NCBI GenBank assembly: GCA_026419785.1
Contig: JAODTK010003333.1
Span: 310,001-374,000, forward strand
Source of the DNA: Sclerodactyla briareus
Taxonomy: Eukaryota > Echinodermata > Holothuroidea > Dendrochirotida > Sclerodactylidae
DNA length: 64,000 nt
Direction: 5' to 3'
In this document: piece after piece, positions 36,561-47,789 of the stretch
How the letters are laid out: every line of letters begins with the position of its first letter
Position numbering within the stretch: the stretch's first letter is position 1
The notes under the pieces: model-generated
The model's input: the letters and a program-made list of their open reading frames with translations, nothing else
The model's database searches: none
What the model was told of the DNA's origin: nothing
Translations under genes and position numbers: made by a program

Positions 36561-37992
36561 GGAGATTAGGATATAAATCACCTGAACCAACACTGAAACT
36601 GAAGACAAGCATTACTGATGACTTGATCGGTTGGCAAAATTTGGCATTACACGAGCTCGGAGGTAAGGTCTGGTATGGCTGGCAAAATGTAGTCGTTCGA
36701 TTCTACAGTGGTTGGAGATGCATGGATGGCCTTCTTGTACGTTCTTAAGCGTGGGTATGCGAGATGTGAATGATCAACCTATACGCAAACTCAGTATGCC
36801 AACTCATTCATTGGGGTACCCCTCCGAATAAGAATACTGAGGCATCGATACTCGAAATGTGTGAATTAATTATGCATCATCAATTCAATCATTAAATGAA
36901 CTAGGTTTTGAATAATGTCTAGTTTTCATTATAATTTCGAGAAGGGAAGTGAACATTTTGTTACTCATTTGTCACAAAATACATGAAGCCATCCAGTCAT
37001 TCCAGTCTTCAAAATGTGGCGAAAATAAAACATCTCTCTCTGAAATCTACAAAAAAAAAAAGCTACTCCAAACTATGGAAAATCTACGGGAAAACAAAAC
37101 AAGAAATTGACAGACACGCAAACGCCCACACACACGCAAACACCTACAGAGTTACTTTCGCTAATGGCAGCGATTTCAAAGGGTGAGAAATAAACAACGA
37201 ATGACTGTTTTTCACTGAAGTTTAGTTCCACTCTTGAGTTCAGTAAGCTAATTGAAGCGAATCAAGGAACCCTGGCCGTATTGATCGTGGATAACAACGG
37301 AGTAATTTGCCTACGCTTTTCGACTAGCTAGTGCTCAGAAGATATCGCGGCAGGGGTGTATATAGGCAATCTTAAACCTGCTCCCGAGACTGCCATTTAA
37401 CGTGCGGGCGTTGTCGTGAATATACATACTACTGTTTTTCATTTCTAAGAAGATTCTCAGACAGACTGGGGAACGTCTGGGTGTCGCGGATGGCTGGAAC
37501 TGTCTGTGGCAAGGAATAAAACTCATCAGACCTCAGCTGGGGTACAACGGAGATGTCATAAACTGATGTGTCAATGTCGTCCGCTGAACCAAGAAAATTC
37601 TATTATATACCACATATGGCCGCTTCACCGGCGAATGAATGAAATTACGAAGGTCCCAAAAGTCTCGACTGGACTTATAATCATTAGGTGTGTGTCACCG
37701 TCGGGCAAACTGTGGGTCGCGTGAAAACTACATGCGAAGAAAAAGGATTTAATATACGACTAGATATACGAAAATTTCACTATTATATGCATAGAAAACA
37801 ATTCGCAACAATCAGCAAGGTCCATGCTTTGGGAGCCCAGGATAGACGCAATCTTGCATATTCAACGCACGAAATGGAAATGGGAACCCCCAAAGCAGAG
37901 GCCAATTAACCTTGAACACAAATCAAAATATATCAGACATATATACCATTTTGGCCCATGTAGTATTACGGAGATGTTGCAGATAATCTGTA
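36561..37992. other. Gap with no supported gene
   Basis: No gene recognised. A short ACAC/GCAAAC-type low-complexity stretch lies near 37115-37145. Confidence 0.5.
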
Positions 37993-38139
37993 GGTGAACG
38001 GTATTACAGAAAGATGCCATAGAATAGGCTATGATAGGTACTATACGTGTTAGCAAGATGGCGATATATAGATGAACGATGTTACACTGAGAGGATGTCA
38101 CAGTATAGCAGGTACTGCACGTGTGAGCAAGATGGCGAT
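37993..38139 (+). repeat. Tandem duplication, 78-bp period, two copies
   Basis: Copy 1 starts at 37993 ('ggtgaacggtattacagaaagatgcca...') and copy 2 at 38071 ('gatgaacgatgttacactgagaggatgtca...'). Both contain 'ataggtact..acgtgt.agcaagatggcgat' or the close variant 'gcaggtactgcacgtgtgagcaagatggcgat'. A further weak piece lies just upstream ('gtagtattacggagatgttgcag', 37960-37982). Confidence 0.85.
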
Positions 38140-39762
38140 CTGGACAAGGAACGCTCATGGCGGGAACTGCTCAAATACTGACCCAATGGGCGAGTCTATT
38201 ATGAGTGACGTCATTGGATGGATCCGTCCATTCATGGCAAAGGAGATCCTGATATTACTCAAGACACATATTCATTACACCGCATGCCAAAAAGTGAGAC
38301 CAGCACAAGTCCACACGAATGTCTATCGCGGTAAGTATGTACACCCTGCAGGGCATCGGTAGATGCTGCGTGCATGTCGCGATATTCGATATGACTATAC
38401 CTGACAAATACATGGAATGCAAACGCAACGTCTGTCTTATTCTTATCTTCAGCTTCTTTATGACCTTTGTTCTTTTCTCCTTCTTCCCACTTTATATAGA
38501 CAACAACGTTACTAAAACATTTCTAGTCGCATCTGCAATATATAAGTCATGCATCATTCTTATCAATCATAATTTTATCGCTACGGCGCAATGGCGAATA
38601 TCGTATGGCCGCCGTACAGTCGTTTGCAAACAGCACCCTCAATTGAAGTCCGGAAAGTAACCTGATGACTGACGGAACTTAAATTTGGAGCCAAAATAAT
38701 CTCTTCGTGCACTTGGTCACCGTAACACGGTGAAATTACTGGCTCTAATGCGTATAGGCTCTAATGCGTATTGTCGTTCAGCATAGCCAGGACTCATCAG
38801 TTAGCTATTGCTATTAAACATATCCAAGGGTTTAAAAATATCATTATGTCGTTATGTTTAATAGGTAAAAAAAAACAAGATGGTGGCCTCGTGAATAATA
38901 AGTTTTCCCCAGAGAAAGGGGAAAATACCTTTCCCTTATCTTCCGGATCGATACTCCAGTGACAACATATTATTTGTCCAGAGTCTTATCTGATTCAGAG
39001 AAAAGATGCCACAGGCTCGTAGGTTGAGCAAGCAGCTCTCATATTAACTGGAAAGGAACATGAGACTGACCTATGGATCAGTACACACACTAAATGTGCG
39101 ATTGTTGAATTTGTCAGCGATTCGCCCCGACACATACCTTTTGTTGCTTGGTAGCATTCAGCCAGTGTCATAGCTTGTTTTGGAAGATCACCAGTAAGTG
39201 TTTTCGAAATACAATAATCCCCTATTCGGAACCATCTACGTTTTCGTAGATATCACTCACTAAGATACGTATGTGCATGAATTTGACAAGAACAAGCTGT
39301 TTCATACGAAAGAAGAAGTAGAAACTAGAAAATACAAATTGACTGAGTCTGGCAGGAGCGTGATCCAGGCCCAATATACAACATTACAGAGAGGAACAGC
39401 TGATTAAGTTCAGATCCAATCGGGTTGGGCTAGCCCAAACGGACACGAGTCACCTTAGCCTATTTTTTTTTGTACTAGTGCTAGCACTAAATGTGGAGTG
39501 GGTTGAATGTTGCTTTTCACGCTGCCAGCTGTACCGTTGGGCCTAGGATAGCTATAGTAGCCGTATAGCTATTGTTCATACCCACTGAAAAACCTCCAGT
39601 CCCAGTTTGTTTGCCTTGATTGAATATTTATAATTTGAATAATGTGGTGACCAATCAGTTGATCATTTGAATTCTGACAACAGCTCTCTCCCTCTTGCCA
39701 GGAAATATCTCTTGAGATAATCCGTTTGATCAGGCATGGCATTGCTTCCGTTCAGAATAGGT
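38140..39762. other. Gap; one 16-bp tandem repeat
   Basis: 'ggctctaatgcgtata' is followed by 'ggctctaatgcgtatt' at 38742-38773. The plus-strand frame 38319-38660 has a hydrophobic stretch ('CLILIFSFFMTFVLFSFFPL') but no family match that I know. Confidence 0.5.
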
Positions 39763-40257
39763 TTATCGAAGGATGAATTCGTTCTGGCTCATTCCATCCA
39801 GTCTTATGTTTATACGGAACCAGAGTGAGCACGTACTTCCGGGTGGTTTCCTGTGTGTGCGGGGTGCTGCATTTTCTGATGAATGGCCGTCATGTTCTGG
39901 CAATATTATTCTAATCGATGTCTTGTCTGGTATGAACTGCACAATTATACCATCGCTGGATGCTGCTCCAGTATAATTATCTTCACAGAAAGTAGGACAC
40001 CAATATTCTGACAACAGTCGCGCTGTCCTCTGAACTGTGCGAAATATAACGCAACCCCGGACGTCATGGACATGATGAATGGTACTAGCATATTCCATAC
40101 ACGAAGCAACTAACACTTTCCGAAGTGCTTCAGCTCCCCTCTTGACTCTCGCTGAATAAAGGAGACAGTATAGGAGCACTGTCGGTCTAATAGGAAAGCA
40201 GGAATGTGAAGAGGGCAGTAAATGTTTTCGTCTTCCAAAACATGCCAATAAAAACAA
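39763..40257 (-). CDS. Unidentified open frame, 164 codons
   Basis: The minus strand is open for 164 codons from the Met at 40257. I do not recognise the product: it is Cys-, Arg- and His-containing throughout, has no clear signal peptide or membrane helix and no repeated structure. Frames on the opposite strand are shorter. With about 58-60% A+T, a frame of this length by chance in 64 kb is unusual but possible. It could be an exon or a piece of an old mobile element. There is no neighbour context that gives a role. Confidence 0.2.
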   Translation of the reverse strand: MFLLACFGRRKHLLPSSHSCFPIRPTVLLYCLLYSARVKRGAEALRKVLVASCMEYASTIHHVHDVRGCVIFRTVQRTARLLSEYWCPTFCEDNYTGAASSDGIIVQFIPDKTSIRIILPEHDGHSSENAAPRTHRKPPGSTCSLWFRINIRLDGMSQNEFILR

Positions 40258-40627
40258 GAAATCTCAGATCGCTATAGGCCAAGTTCTCTACTGCTGATAG
40301 ACCATGGAACACGAGCCTTAAACTGGGATTCCATGATGTAGATGTGGGTCCGATACGCATGTGAAAATCCGCGAATTCACGTGAACTGTGACGGGGCCAG
40401 TGTCGACTATGAAAGTATCTTGTCGCCATCAGTGATTCAACTTTGTTCATAATTCCAGGTTCAGAGACCTATGAATGAAAAGGCAATAGCCAGAACAGAT
40501 TGAGATGAGGGTTTTTATCCTCAAAGTGTCAGTGTTTTCCACGCCTGTGTGATTGATAAAGTTGCATCATTGGGGTAAGTGAAAAAAAAAAAATGGTACA
40601 CGGCTTCAATAATATGATAATTCCAGA

Positions 40628-40628
<1 letters not shown>

Positions 40629-40680
<52 letters not shown>

Positions 40681-40682
40681 TA

Positions 40683-40725
<43 letters not shown>

Positions 40726-40771
40726 ATATATTATATATATATAATATATATATATATCTATATATATATAT
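40629..40771. repeat. (TA)n microsatellite with phase flips
   Basis: About 140 bases of alternating T and A. The pure run is broken by 'att' and 'aat' at intervals, and one C occurs near 40758. The whole tract is nearly self-complementary and could extrude as a cruciform. Translated Ile/Tyr frames over it are artefacts. Confidence 0.95.
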
Positions 40772-40815
40772 CAAACACTTCACTGACTTTACTTTCCGCA
40801 TTGCAACCACAACGG

Positions 40816-40985
40816 AGCGTGGTGGCTTGACTGGTTAACTGGACTTATAACCATAGAGTTTGTGTTCGAAAACACGTTGTACCCTGATCACCCCAATGGT
40901 TCACAATAAGGAGTAGGCAATTCGCATGTTACTGGATGAGGGTATTCCCACTCTCTTTCATACTACGGCAACGCCACATATATAG
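40816..40985 (+). mobile_element. tRNA-derived SINE, S1-like copy 4 (diverged)
   Basis: 'cgtggtggcttgactggttaactggac' contains an A-box-like stretch and is followed by GTTCGAAAAC as a B-box variant near 40864. Downstream 'aggagtaggcaattcgcatgttactggatgagggtattcccac' lines up with 'aggataggcaatttgcaagttgcgtgtgattaccccac' of copy 2 (33438-33476). It directly follows the TA tract. Confidence 0.6.
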
Positions 40986-42839
40986 GCATATGTTGTCTCA
41001 TTCCGAGTTCTGAGCAATGTTATCAGTGCGATTTATGCAGATTCCGCAACATGCCGGGGCTCTCATGATATATGCTTGAGTCTTCTCGGGCAAGTATTCA
41101 TATTGTAAAAAGGTAAAAAAAGGTAAATCATTTATCAGCCGGGTTATTCCACAATTAGATATTCGTAGTCAAGCACTTGTCTTGTGCCTCGATTATGTGG
41201 CGAATAGATATCCCAGCGAGTCATGCAAGCCCTATTCGATCAGTACAGCCCGAATGAATGACGAACATCGTCTGCGCCGGAAATACTGAGCATGACTTCA
41301 ATGCCATCTCAAGCAAATTATTGTCTCTATCAGTGTCTAGTGGGAACAGTCGGTTAATAATCTTGTGTCTGTGTCTGTGTCTCTTGTCTTTGGGAGCAAT
41401 CACTGCAGACCATTAGCTTTTGCAGTTCCTGAAACGCAGCTGAGAACGCCCCTGGGTTATTCTAGCTTTAATGACCCATGTACGTCATTTATGACAAAAA
41501 CAGTGGAATGTGCATAGACTGCAGAAATGTACATAAAATATAATATGAATAATATATACTTGAATAATAGTAGGCAAGGCTATCAAGGCGAACATTGTCA
41601 CTGTGGATTCGAATGTCGCTGTTATGTCTGACTTTACTATCAATCTGTTGAATGAAGGAAACCATACTTGGAGTCAGGATACCGCGCTCCCCGGTTTGGA
41701 GCACATGATTGAATATGCAACATGAAAAAGTGATGAATTAACGGCTGACATGAGTGCCATTGGAAACATGGTGCGAGGCTAACAACTTGACGATGAATAT
41801 CAGTGTATGAAGAAGATTTTGCAGAATGCTGTCAGAGACTGGAATCACACACCAAGCGGGCCAGCGAGACCATATCACTGGGCTGCTTTGAACTTCCGAT
41901 GCATAATATTTTATAATTCCTTCCATGCTTTGTGCTATATATGGAGGGTTCAGAAGGTTCATATTTGCATAAATTACGCTTTTTTTCATGTGGCCATTGA
42001 AGTTAGTTTTGTGAGTTTCAATATGGTTCCATCTCTGTCATTTTGTAATTAGTTTATATTTGCTATAAATGTCAGTCCTCGTGTCATTGTAACTCTTCGC
42101 TGACCGTATTGTCTCACCCTAATTCACTTATAAATAACGTGAGTGGAAAATGACGCAATACTAGCATACCGATATTATACGGTGTCTTTAGGCTGATAAA
42201 ATAACAGTCCTACCTTAGTCGCATGGCCTAAATAATACCTCAAACATATTCTGTTTTCTCCCTAAAACTCTCAGGCGGATAAGGCAAGACTAAACAGGTC
42301 AGGATAGCAACCTGTATCTTACTCAGATGACCCCGAGGAATGAGCAGCAATGAAAAGGTTGTCAACCGTTTGTTGATTTCAGCATTGCATTGCGTAGGTT
42401 GACCCGAAGAGTGTGGTCCGAGTTACTTACTTGTACTGCCTGTGACTTCATTCCCCGCGTCATTGGCATCCGGATAATCCCCTCTCTGGCTTGCCCCATT
42501 GAAAAGTACCCCAATGTTATATTCTTCTTGAATTACCGTGCTACATGATTCAATTGACTCGACCAAGGACTCAGGCAGTGAGGCGACGAATGAATTGGCA
42601 TGGGGTTCCTTACTCAGGGGAATGAATTAGTAATATTATCTTCGCTGGAGAAATATTTTTTATTATCAATCGATTTCACCTAACCGGTCATGTTCTCATA
42701 GGATAAGCTATTGATAATAGCCATACATGATGACTGTATTGTGTTCAAGTGGCTTTTACCACACAGTCACGGACCAACACGACGTATCCATACAAGCATG
42801 TACGTATGGACGCTGAAGTGTACATATCCACCAGTCACA

Positions 42840-42841
<2 letters not shown>
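40986..42841. other. Gap with no supported gene
   Basis: Nothing recognised. Two 81-83-codon frames on opposite strands (41738-41989 minus, 41807-42052 plus) overlap and have no known domain. Confidence 0.55.

Positions 42842-42882
<41 letters not shown>
42842..42882 (+). repeat. (GT)n microsatellite
   Basis: About 41 bases, 20 uninterrupted GT units, then 'gagtgtgggg'. Confidence 0.98.
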
Positions 42883-42884
<2 letters not shown>

Positions 42885-43999
42885 TGTGGGGTCGATCCAA
42901 AGTCACAGTCACTAGTCACGTAGGTTTGCCATGTGGTGCAGATTGTTCTTTTCTATTCTGGGATGATTTCAAGCGTCACAGGAGGTCAACAGAGGATCAA
43001 CTGAGAATCTTGAGCTCAGTAACTGTTTAAATGAAATTATGTAGAATATCATCTCAGATGGGGCACGAGGGGTTTGTCCCCCCATTCGGAGTGGATCATC
43101 ACTATCATTTTGTGGTCAGCTCCATTGAGGTCGAAGTCTGAAAACCTTGTAAAAACTACAACTTTCCACTCAGAAGATGTGAGGGGGTGTCCGTTAACGA
43201 TACCATTCCACCCAGTATTTTCCAGCAATTCGTTTTCCATAAGCCTCCAATGTTCGCCAAATCAGAACAAACATGTCATGTAAGGAAAACCCTGATTTTT
43301 AAGAATATCTCACAAAAACAGCATGCCCTGTCTGAGCAAATTGACAGCCCCATTATAAATGCATGAACCAAAACATTGATTCATTCCTTCTGCGGTGCAG
43401 CAGCGGATTAACTGAGCTCCCTCGGGATTTTGTTATCAATTAGGAATGAGAGTGTTGAATTGAACAAATATCAGACGATCAGCTAGGTCTTTGGTTAGTT
43501 TCTAGGCTCGTGTCTATTTATAGTGGTATATGTGTTTGGCCGATATAGAGAAACGTCGAACCTGGACATTTGCTAAGTATACTCGTCAAAGCAATTTGGT
43601 TTGAAAATCGTAAAATTTCGCTTGAAAGTGCAAAATACAGGCTGCCTGGCTCAATCGAATTTTTAATTCGTCAGGCAGGTCGGGAATTTATTCTTCAAGA
43701 AAAACATAGACTGCAAAATCTCACTGGCATTGTCGGTGACGCTTCTCACTCGCAAGGTAGGACAGACAATCAGTTCGTTGAACGAACAGACTATAAATGG
43801 AATAGAGTAGGAAACTAATAGGTAATCATCCCCAAAACGTCCCTTTAAATATGATCTTTGAAAATAAATTGGACACTTTTTTTTTTGACACTGTTTTATG
43901 TTCTTTGGCTGATACTTTCATTGACTACCCCCCCCCCCCCCCCTCGCTATGGAAGGGATGTCGACAATTATCAGGGTCCTTTAACAAGTTGTTGCGCTC
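42883..43999. other. Gap; C16 run at 43928
   Basis: No gene supported. The plus frame 43570-43818 (82 codons, 'LPGSIEFLIRQAGREFILQEKHRLQNLTGI') looks protein-like but I do not recognise it. A run of 16 C lies at 43928-43943. Confidence 0.5.
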
Positions 44000-44035
44000 C
44001 ATTTCTATTTCAGACTGTCCTCTATATGGACTGCC

Positions 44036-44234
44036 AACTGGAATGAGTCATGACGTCAGATTCGACAAGACTTCATACGGGAAAACTGGAAAGAGTCATG
44101 AGTTCATTTCTACACTGTCTCTATCTAGACTGACAACTGGAATAAGTGATAACTTCATTTCTACACTTGTCTCTATCTTGACTGACAACTGGAATGAGTC
44201 ATGACGTCAGATTCGACAAGACTTCATACGGGAA
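44036..44234 (+). repeat. Perfect 48-bp direct repeats with AP-1/CRE-like sites
   Basis: Bases 44036-44083 recur without a mismatch at 44187-44234, 151 bases later. Each copy holds TGAGTCA immediately followed by TGACGTCA (44044-44058 and 44195-44209), which are the textbook AP-1 and CRE palindromes bound by bZIP factors. Between them lie two weaker cousins ('aactggaaagagtcatgagttcatttc' near 44085 and 'aactggaataagtgataacttcatttc' near 44136), and 'ctctatct.gactgacaactgg' recurs. Whether any factor binds is not shown by sequence. Confidence 0.9.
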
Positions 44235-44360
44235 CAGCTATTTGCGAATCAGTGGATCAGGCCTATACTAGGCCAGGCATAGATACTAGCTTCTTGTCAG
44301 CCGCGAATCTTTCATCAGGTGCACAGAGATCACGGGTCAAATATAAATCCATCGAGTGAA

Positions 44361-44690
44361 GAGGGAGAACTGTATAATTACGTGATGCTCGATTACGAGT
44401 AAAGACACTCTGCCTATTTAATAAGTGTCGATTGTTTGAATTTCTGCGAATTACGACAACTTCCTTGTGTGGGTAACGACTGTGGTTAACTTGTTGCTTC
44501 TCTCAAGGAAGTCAATATATCAATTGAGTTATGAGGGAACTGTATGATTACGCGATGCTCGAGTACGAGTAAAAGCCCTCGGCTTATTTATGAGTGTTGA
44601 TTGTTCGAATTTTCTGCGAATTACAACAACTTCCTTGTAGAGGTAGCGACTGTAGTTAGCTCGTTGCATCTCTTAAGAAATTCAGTTAGA
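44361..44690 (+). repeat. Tandem duplication, 172-bp unit, two copies
   Basis: Copy 1 starts at 44361 ('gagggagaactgtataattacgtgatgctcga') and copy 2 at 44533 ('gagggaactgtatgattacgcgatgctcga'). Shared downstream text includes 'tacgagtaaa', 'tctgcgaattac.acaacttccttgt' and 'agcgactgt.gttag'. About 85% identical by eye. Confidence 0.9.
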
Positions 44691-44929
44691 CCCGGGACAT
44701 ATGTATATATACTACATACGATATGACACTACTCTTTTTTTTCTTTTTGACACTACTATTTTTGGAGGAAAATAAAGTTTCCGAGTCTTCGTTTCATGTA
44801 AACAATTACGTAACATTTGCACCACTGATAGTCAATATATTCGAAATGTTAGTTTAGATATCACAGTAATGTTCGAAAATGATAGAATATCTAACATCAT
44901 ATGACTCAAATTTTTTTTTCAAGTTCCTG

Positions 44930-45446
44930 CATTCTAGATGAGCATTTTCCTAGGCTTCTCAAGTCTGGTCGACCTTCTGGGTCCCACTATAGGACTCTTT
45001 CTGAACTTTGGGATTAACTCCCTCCTGAGAGTTTGCAACAAGTCTGTCTAGACTGACAGTACTTCCGGTGGAACGAGATTTATGCCACCGGATTCCTCTT
45101 CGATGGGATTGTATGGAGTCTCAACTCAGCACTTCTGTGGATGACGAGTTCCACCCAATACCCTGGATGAATTTGGATTACTTAGGTCGAGGGTTCTCTG
45201 AGTTGCATCAAATGATTTCACTTATTGACTCGTGATCTTCACTGACCTTGGAATGATTTGTTCTACATGTCTCCTCCAGATACCCGTGTCCACTTGCATT
45301 TGGTATTCGGGGGTACCTTCACGACTCGCAATAACACATGGGATCCACTTAGTTTTGTCTAAGTAATGTCTGACCAATACCAAGTCATCCTCTCTGAACC
45401 CTTGAGTCTTTGCTCGTTTGGCCCGACAACCAGCTTGATCGTACAA
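44930..45446 (-). pseudogene. Gypsy 1 integrase C-terminal (GPY/F-like) tail
   Basis: 45222-45446 (minus) reads 'GFREDDLVLVRHYLDKTKW', 'CVIASREGTPEYQMQVDTG' and 'IWRRHVEQI', the chromatin/DNA-binding GPY/F-like module that follows gypsy integrase cores. A basic string near 44940 ends the polyprotein. Between them the reading is broken by stops. Confidence 0.8.
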
Positions 45447-45466
45447 TTGATCTTTGAACCTGATAT

Positions 45467-45960
45467 CTATATAGGTCTGAGATTGTCCAATCTAACAATG
45501 AGTGATCTCTTTAAAAAACAGCATAGCTGGGGTTCACTAGTTACTGGATGTGAAGCATTTCTATAGGCCATTAGAAACCTATCCAGCTTCATTTGTGGTG
45601 ACCTACTGTCCTGTTTGAATGAACGGATTGCTTGTTTCAAGGACTGAACAAACCGTTCAGCCTGTCCGTTCGTACTTGCATGATAAGGTGCACTGAATTC
45701 GTACTTTATGCTATCAGCTTTCACAAACTCATGGAAATCTTCAGTGGTGAACTGGCTACACTAAATATCATTACACTGTTTCTGATAACGGAATGATTAC
45801 GAGGAAAGTGACCAAAATAAACTTTAACTTGAGCATCCCTGGCAACAATGCGTAGCTCCTGGCCACTGATTTCATATTCACGATGCCTATGTGCCCTACG
45901 TGTAACTCTTAGAGGATCGCGCTTCGATACTTTGAAAGGATGATTACTCGCATTCCCCAA
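45467..45960 (-). pseudogene. Gypsy 1 integrase remnant with core deletion
   Basis: Near 45860-45905 one frame gives 'GHIGIVNMKSVARSY', the HHCC-region signature of gypsy integrases. Only about 80 bases later comes 'CSQFTTEDFHEF', which normally follows the second catalytic Asp, and then 'YHASTNGQAERFVQSLK' (45610-45690) with the catalytic Glu. Intact enzymes need about 100 residues between the first two blocks, so the core with the first Asp has been deleted. The frame 45467-45724 continues with 'KLDRFLMAYRNASHPVT', standard for this family. Confidence 0.85.
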
Positions 45961-46289
45961 CATCAGAATTCTGTTCTAGTGTGAGTTTTTGTCCCCTGTT
46001 GTAGAAGGGTTTCAAATTGCCTTCATCCTCGGGTAGTTTAGATGGCCAATCATCCAGGGTGTACCGTGGGCGACCTTCGACAGTGTGGGATCCCTGCGTG
46101 TCTGGCCACGTATATAATCTTTAGAAGATGGCTAGAGGTCTGCGTGACACACAGATACCATGGCATCATTCTCCTTATGCCAGGTCCTCTCACGATCAAG
46201 GTAACCTTGAAAAAGACAATCGGCCATTCCATTGTCTTTCGTGTTGCGGGACTGAATGTCGTGATTAAATAAATACAGCTGAGTAAATA

Positions 46290-46560
46290 GCATATCTTAG
46301 CATGCGCTCCACAGCTAGTGTTGGTAGATCTTTCCTGGAACCAACACGCTGTGAGCCGCTGGTTGTTCTTGGGTGCGAAAATTATTCCCAAAGCTTCTCT
46401 TTTCATCTGAGAATAGTTTCGCTCTGCTCTAGTTGATCGGAACGCAAACTGGATTCGTCTCTCTTCGCCATTCGATATATATGCGATAGGACAGGCACTT
46501 ACCCCAGTTGGACTTGCATCAGTTGCCACTGTGATTGGCAGAGATGGGTCACACATAACC
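46290..46560 (-). pseudogene. Gypsy 1 RNase H remnant
   Basis: The minus frame beginning at 46556 reads 'PITVATDASPTGVSACPIAY', where the Asp of 'TDAS' is the first RNase H catalytic residue, and continues through 'RAERNYSQMKREALGIIFA' with the conserved Glu of 'ERNYS..E.E' type sequence (here the third position is Lys). Beyond about 46390 the text degrades. Confidence 0.85.
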
Positions 46561-46699
46561 CAAGCCCCTATTCCTCAACCTGCGTTTAGAGCTATCGGAT
46601 GCTTTTGGGCTGCCTCTGTGACCATTCATTTCACGACCTTTCTCTAACAGAGTTGTGAGTGGGGTTACAACCGTATCTAAGTTAGGTAAGTATTTCCTG

Positions 46700-47298
46700 T
46701 TGTTATACTTTCTTCTCAGTTGACACTGACGTCCAACTAGTTCTTCTGCATGGCAATTGTTTGATCAACCTTTGTATTTGACTTGTGCGCCTCTTGTGCA
46801 TCATCACATGCCCCAAGAACTCAACTGTACTTCTGAGGAAGTCACACACGTTTCTTTCTTCATTTCGGGCCTTTGGAGCACTTTGTCCAAGTTCCCCAAA
46901 TGCTCCTCTATTGTCCGACCCATCGAAAGGATATCATTCAGGTAAACTTTTACTCCTGGTAGACCCTGTAGTACCTGCTCGACTGTCGACTGCCAGATAG
47001 CCGGTGCGGTTGTGATTCCAAATACCAGCTGGAGAAAAAAGAAAAAAAAAAACTTGTGAGTGGATACTGTTAGAATCGCTCCGAACTCAATTCATTCCAT
47101 TTGAATATAGGCATGAGCCAAATCAAGTTGGAGAATACCTCCCCTCCACACAGGTTTGCTAGAATGTCTCCAACATTGATGGCTGATGGAGCCACCGGTT
47201 CTAGTGGGGGTTGACCGTGTTTTTGTAGTTTCCACAAATCCTAACTGTCCTTTCTTTGGTACCACCACGATACTGGTCCTCCATTCACTATGGCTCAC
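46700..47298 (-). pseudogene. Gypsy 1 reverse transcriptase remnant
   Basis: The frame 47092-47298 opens with 'SEWRTSIVVVPKKGQ' and ends 'LQLDLAHAYIQME', the fingers motif and palm motif A of gypsy RT (first catalytic Asp in LDLAHAY). A poly(A)-like insert of about 14 A/G on the plus strand (47034-47051) breaks the next part. At 46933-46944 the motif-C codons read Y-L-N-D, so the first Asp of the usual YxDD is Asn. Together with the frameshifts this makes RT activity impossible. Confidence 0.85.
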
Positions 47299-47348
47299 TG
47301 GGGCAAGGACCCAATTTCAGCCTTTACATCCGACAGTTTGCCCAATAG

Positions 47349-47700
47349 TCAACACCAAAAGAGCTCCTCATGCTTGCGGATAACCTGTTCCAGGCCACTG
47401 ACCTTCAAAACCCTGCCAGGTTTATCTGGTCCGCTCTTCACCAACAAGTAAATTTCTGTACAATCCACCATACAGTCCAAGTTTGCCTTCATAGTCTCCA
47501 TATCTGACATTGAAAAACACTTTACCTGATGGCTTGAGAGGTTGACCAGTGAAACTTGTAAACTGTTTTTCCCCAGCCAGTAATGGAATGTGACTAAAAT
47601 TTCGTTCATATATGACAATGTTGACACTCCTAAACCAGTGTCGATTCACATATTGACAATGTTTTCCTCAATTTGGTTTGGTGCATATATCGCCCCCTTA
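47349..47700 (-). pseudogene. Gypsy 1 protease remnant
   Basis: The codons at 47634-47642 (minus) give the aspartic-protease active-site triad DTG in the context 'IDTGLGVSTLSY'. An in-frame stop lies three codons upstream. The following frames (47422-47649 and 47349-47627) carry 'LKPSGKVFFNVRYGDYEGKL' and, after a shift, 'CTEIYLLVKSGPDKPGRVL', which are usual between protease and RT. The enzyme would have cut the polyprotein; this copy is interrupted. Confidence 0.75.
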
Positions 47701-47789
47701 GCCCGACATACCTGTACTGGTTTTGAACAGTGTATGGTAAAGTCATACTCAGGTTCATGTCCATTGGGTTTGGCATTGTCGATTCCATC

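Noticed and set aside
40593-40838. Ile/Tyr-rich 81-codon frame
   Set aside because: It is a translation of the TA microsatellite.
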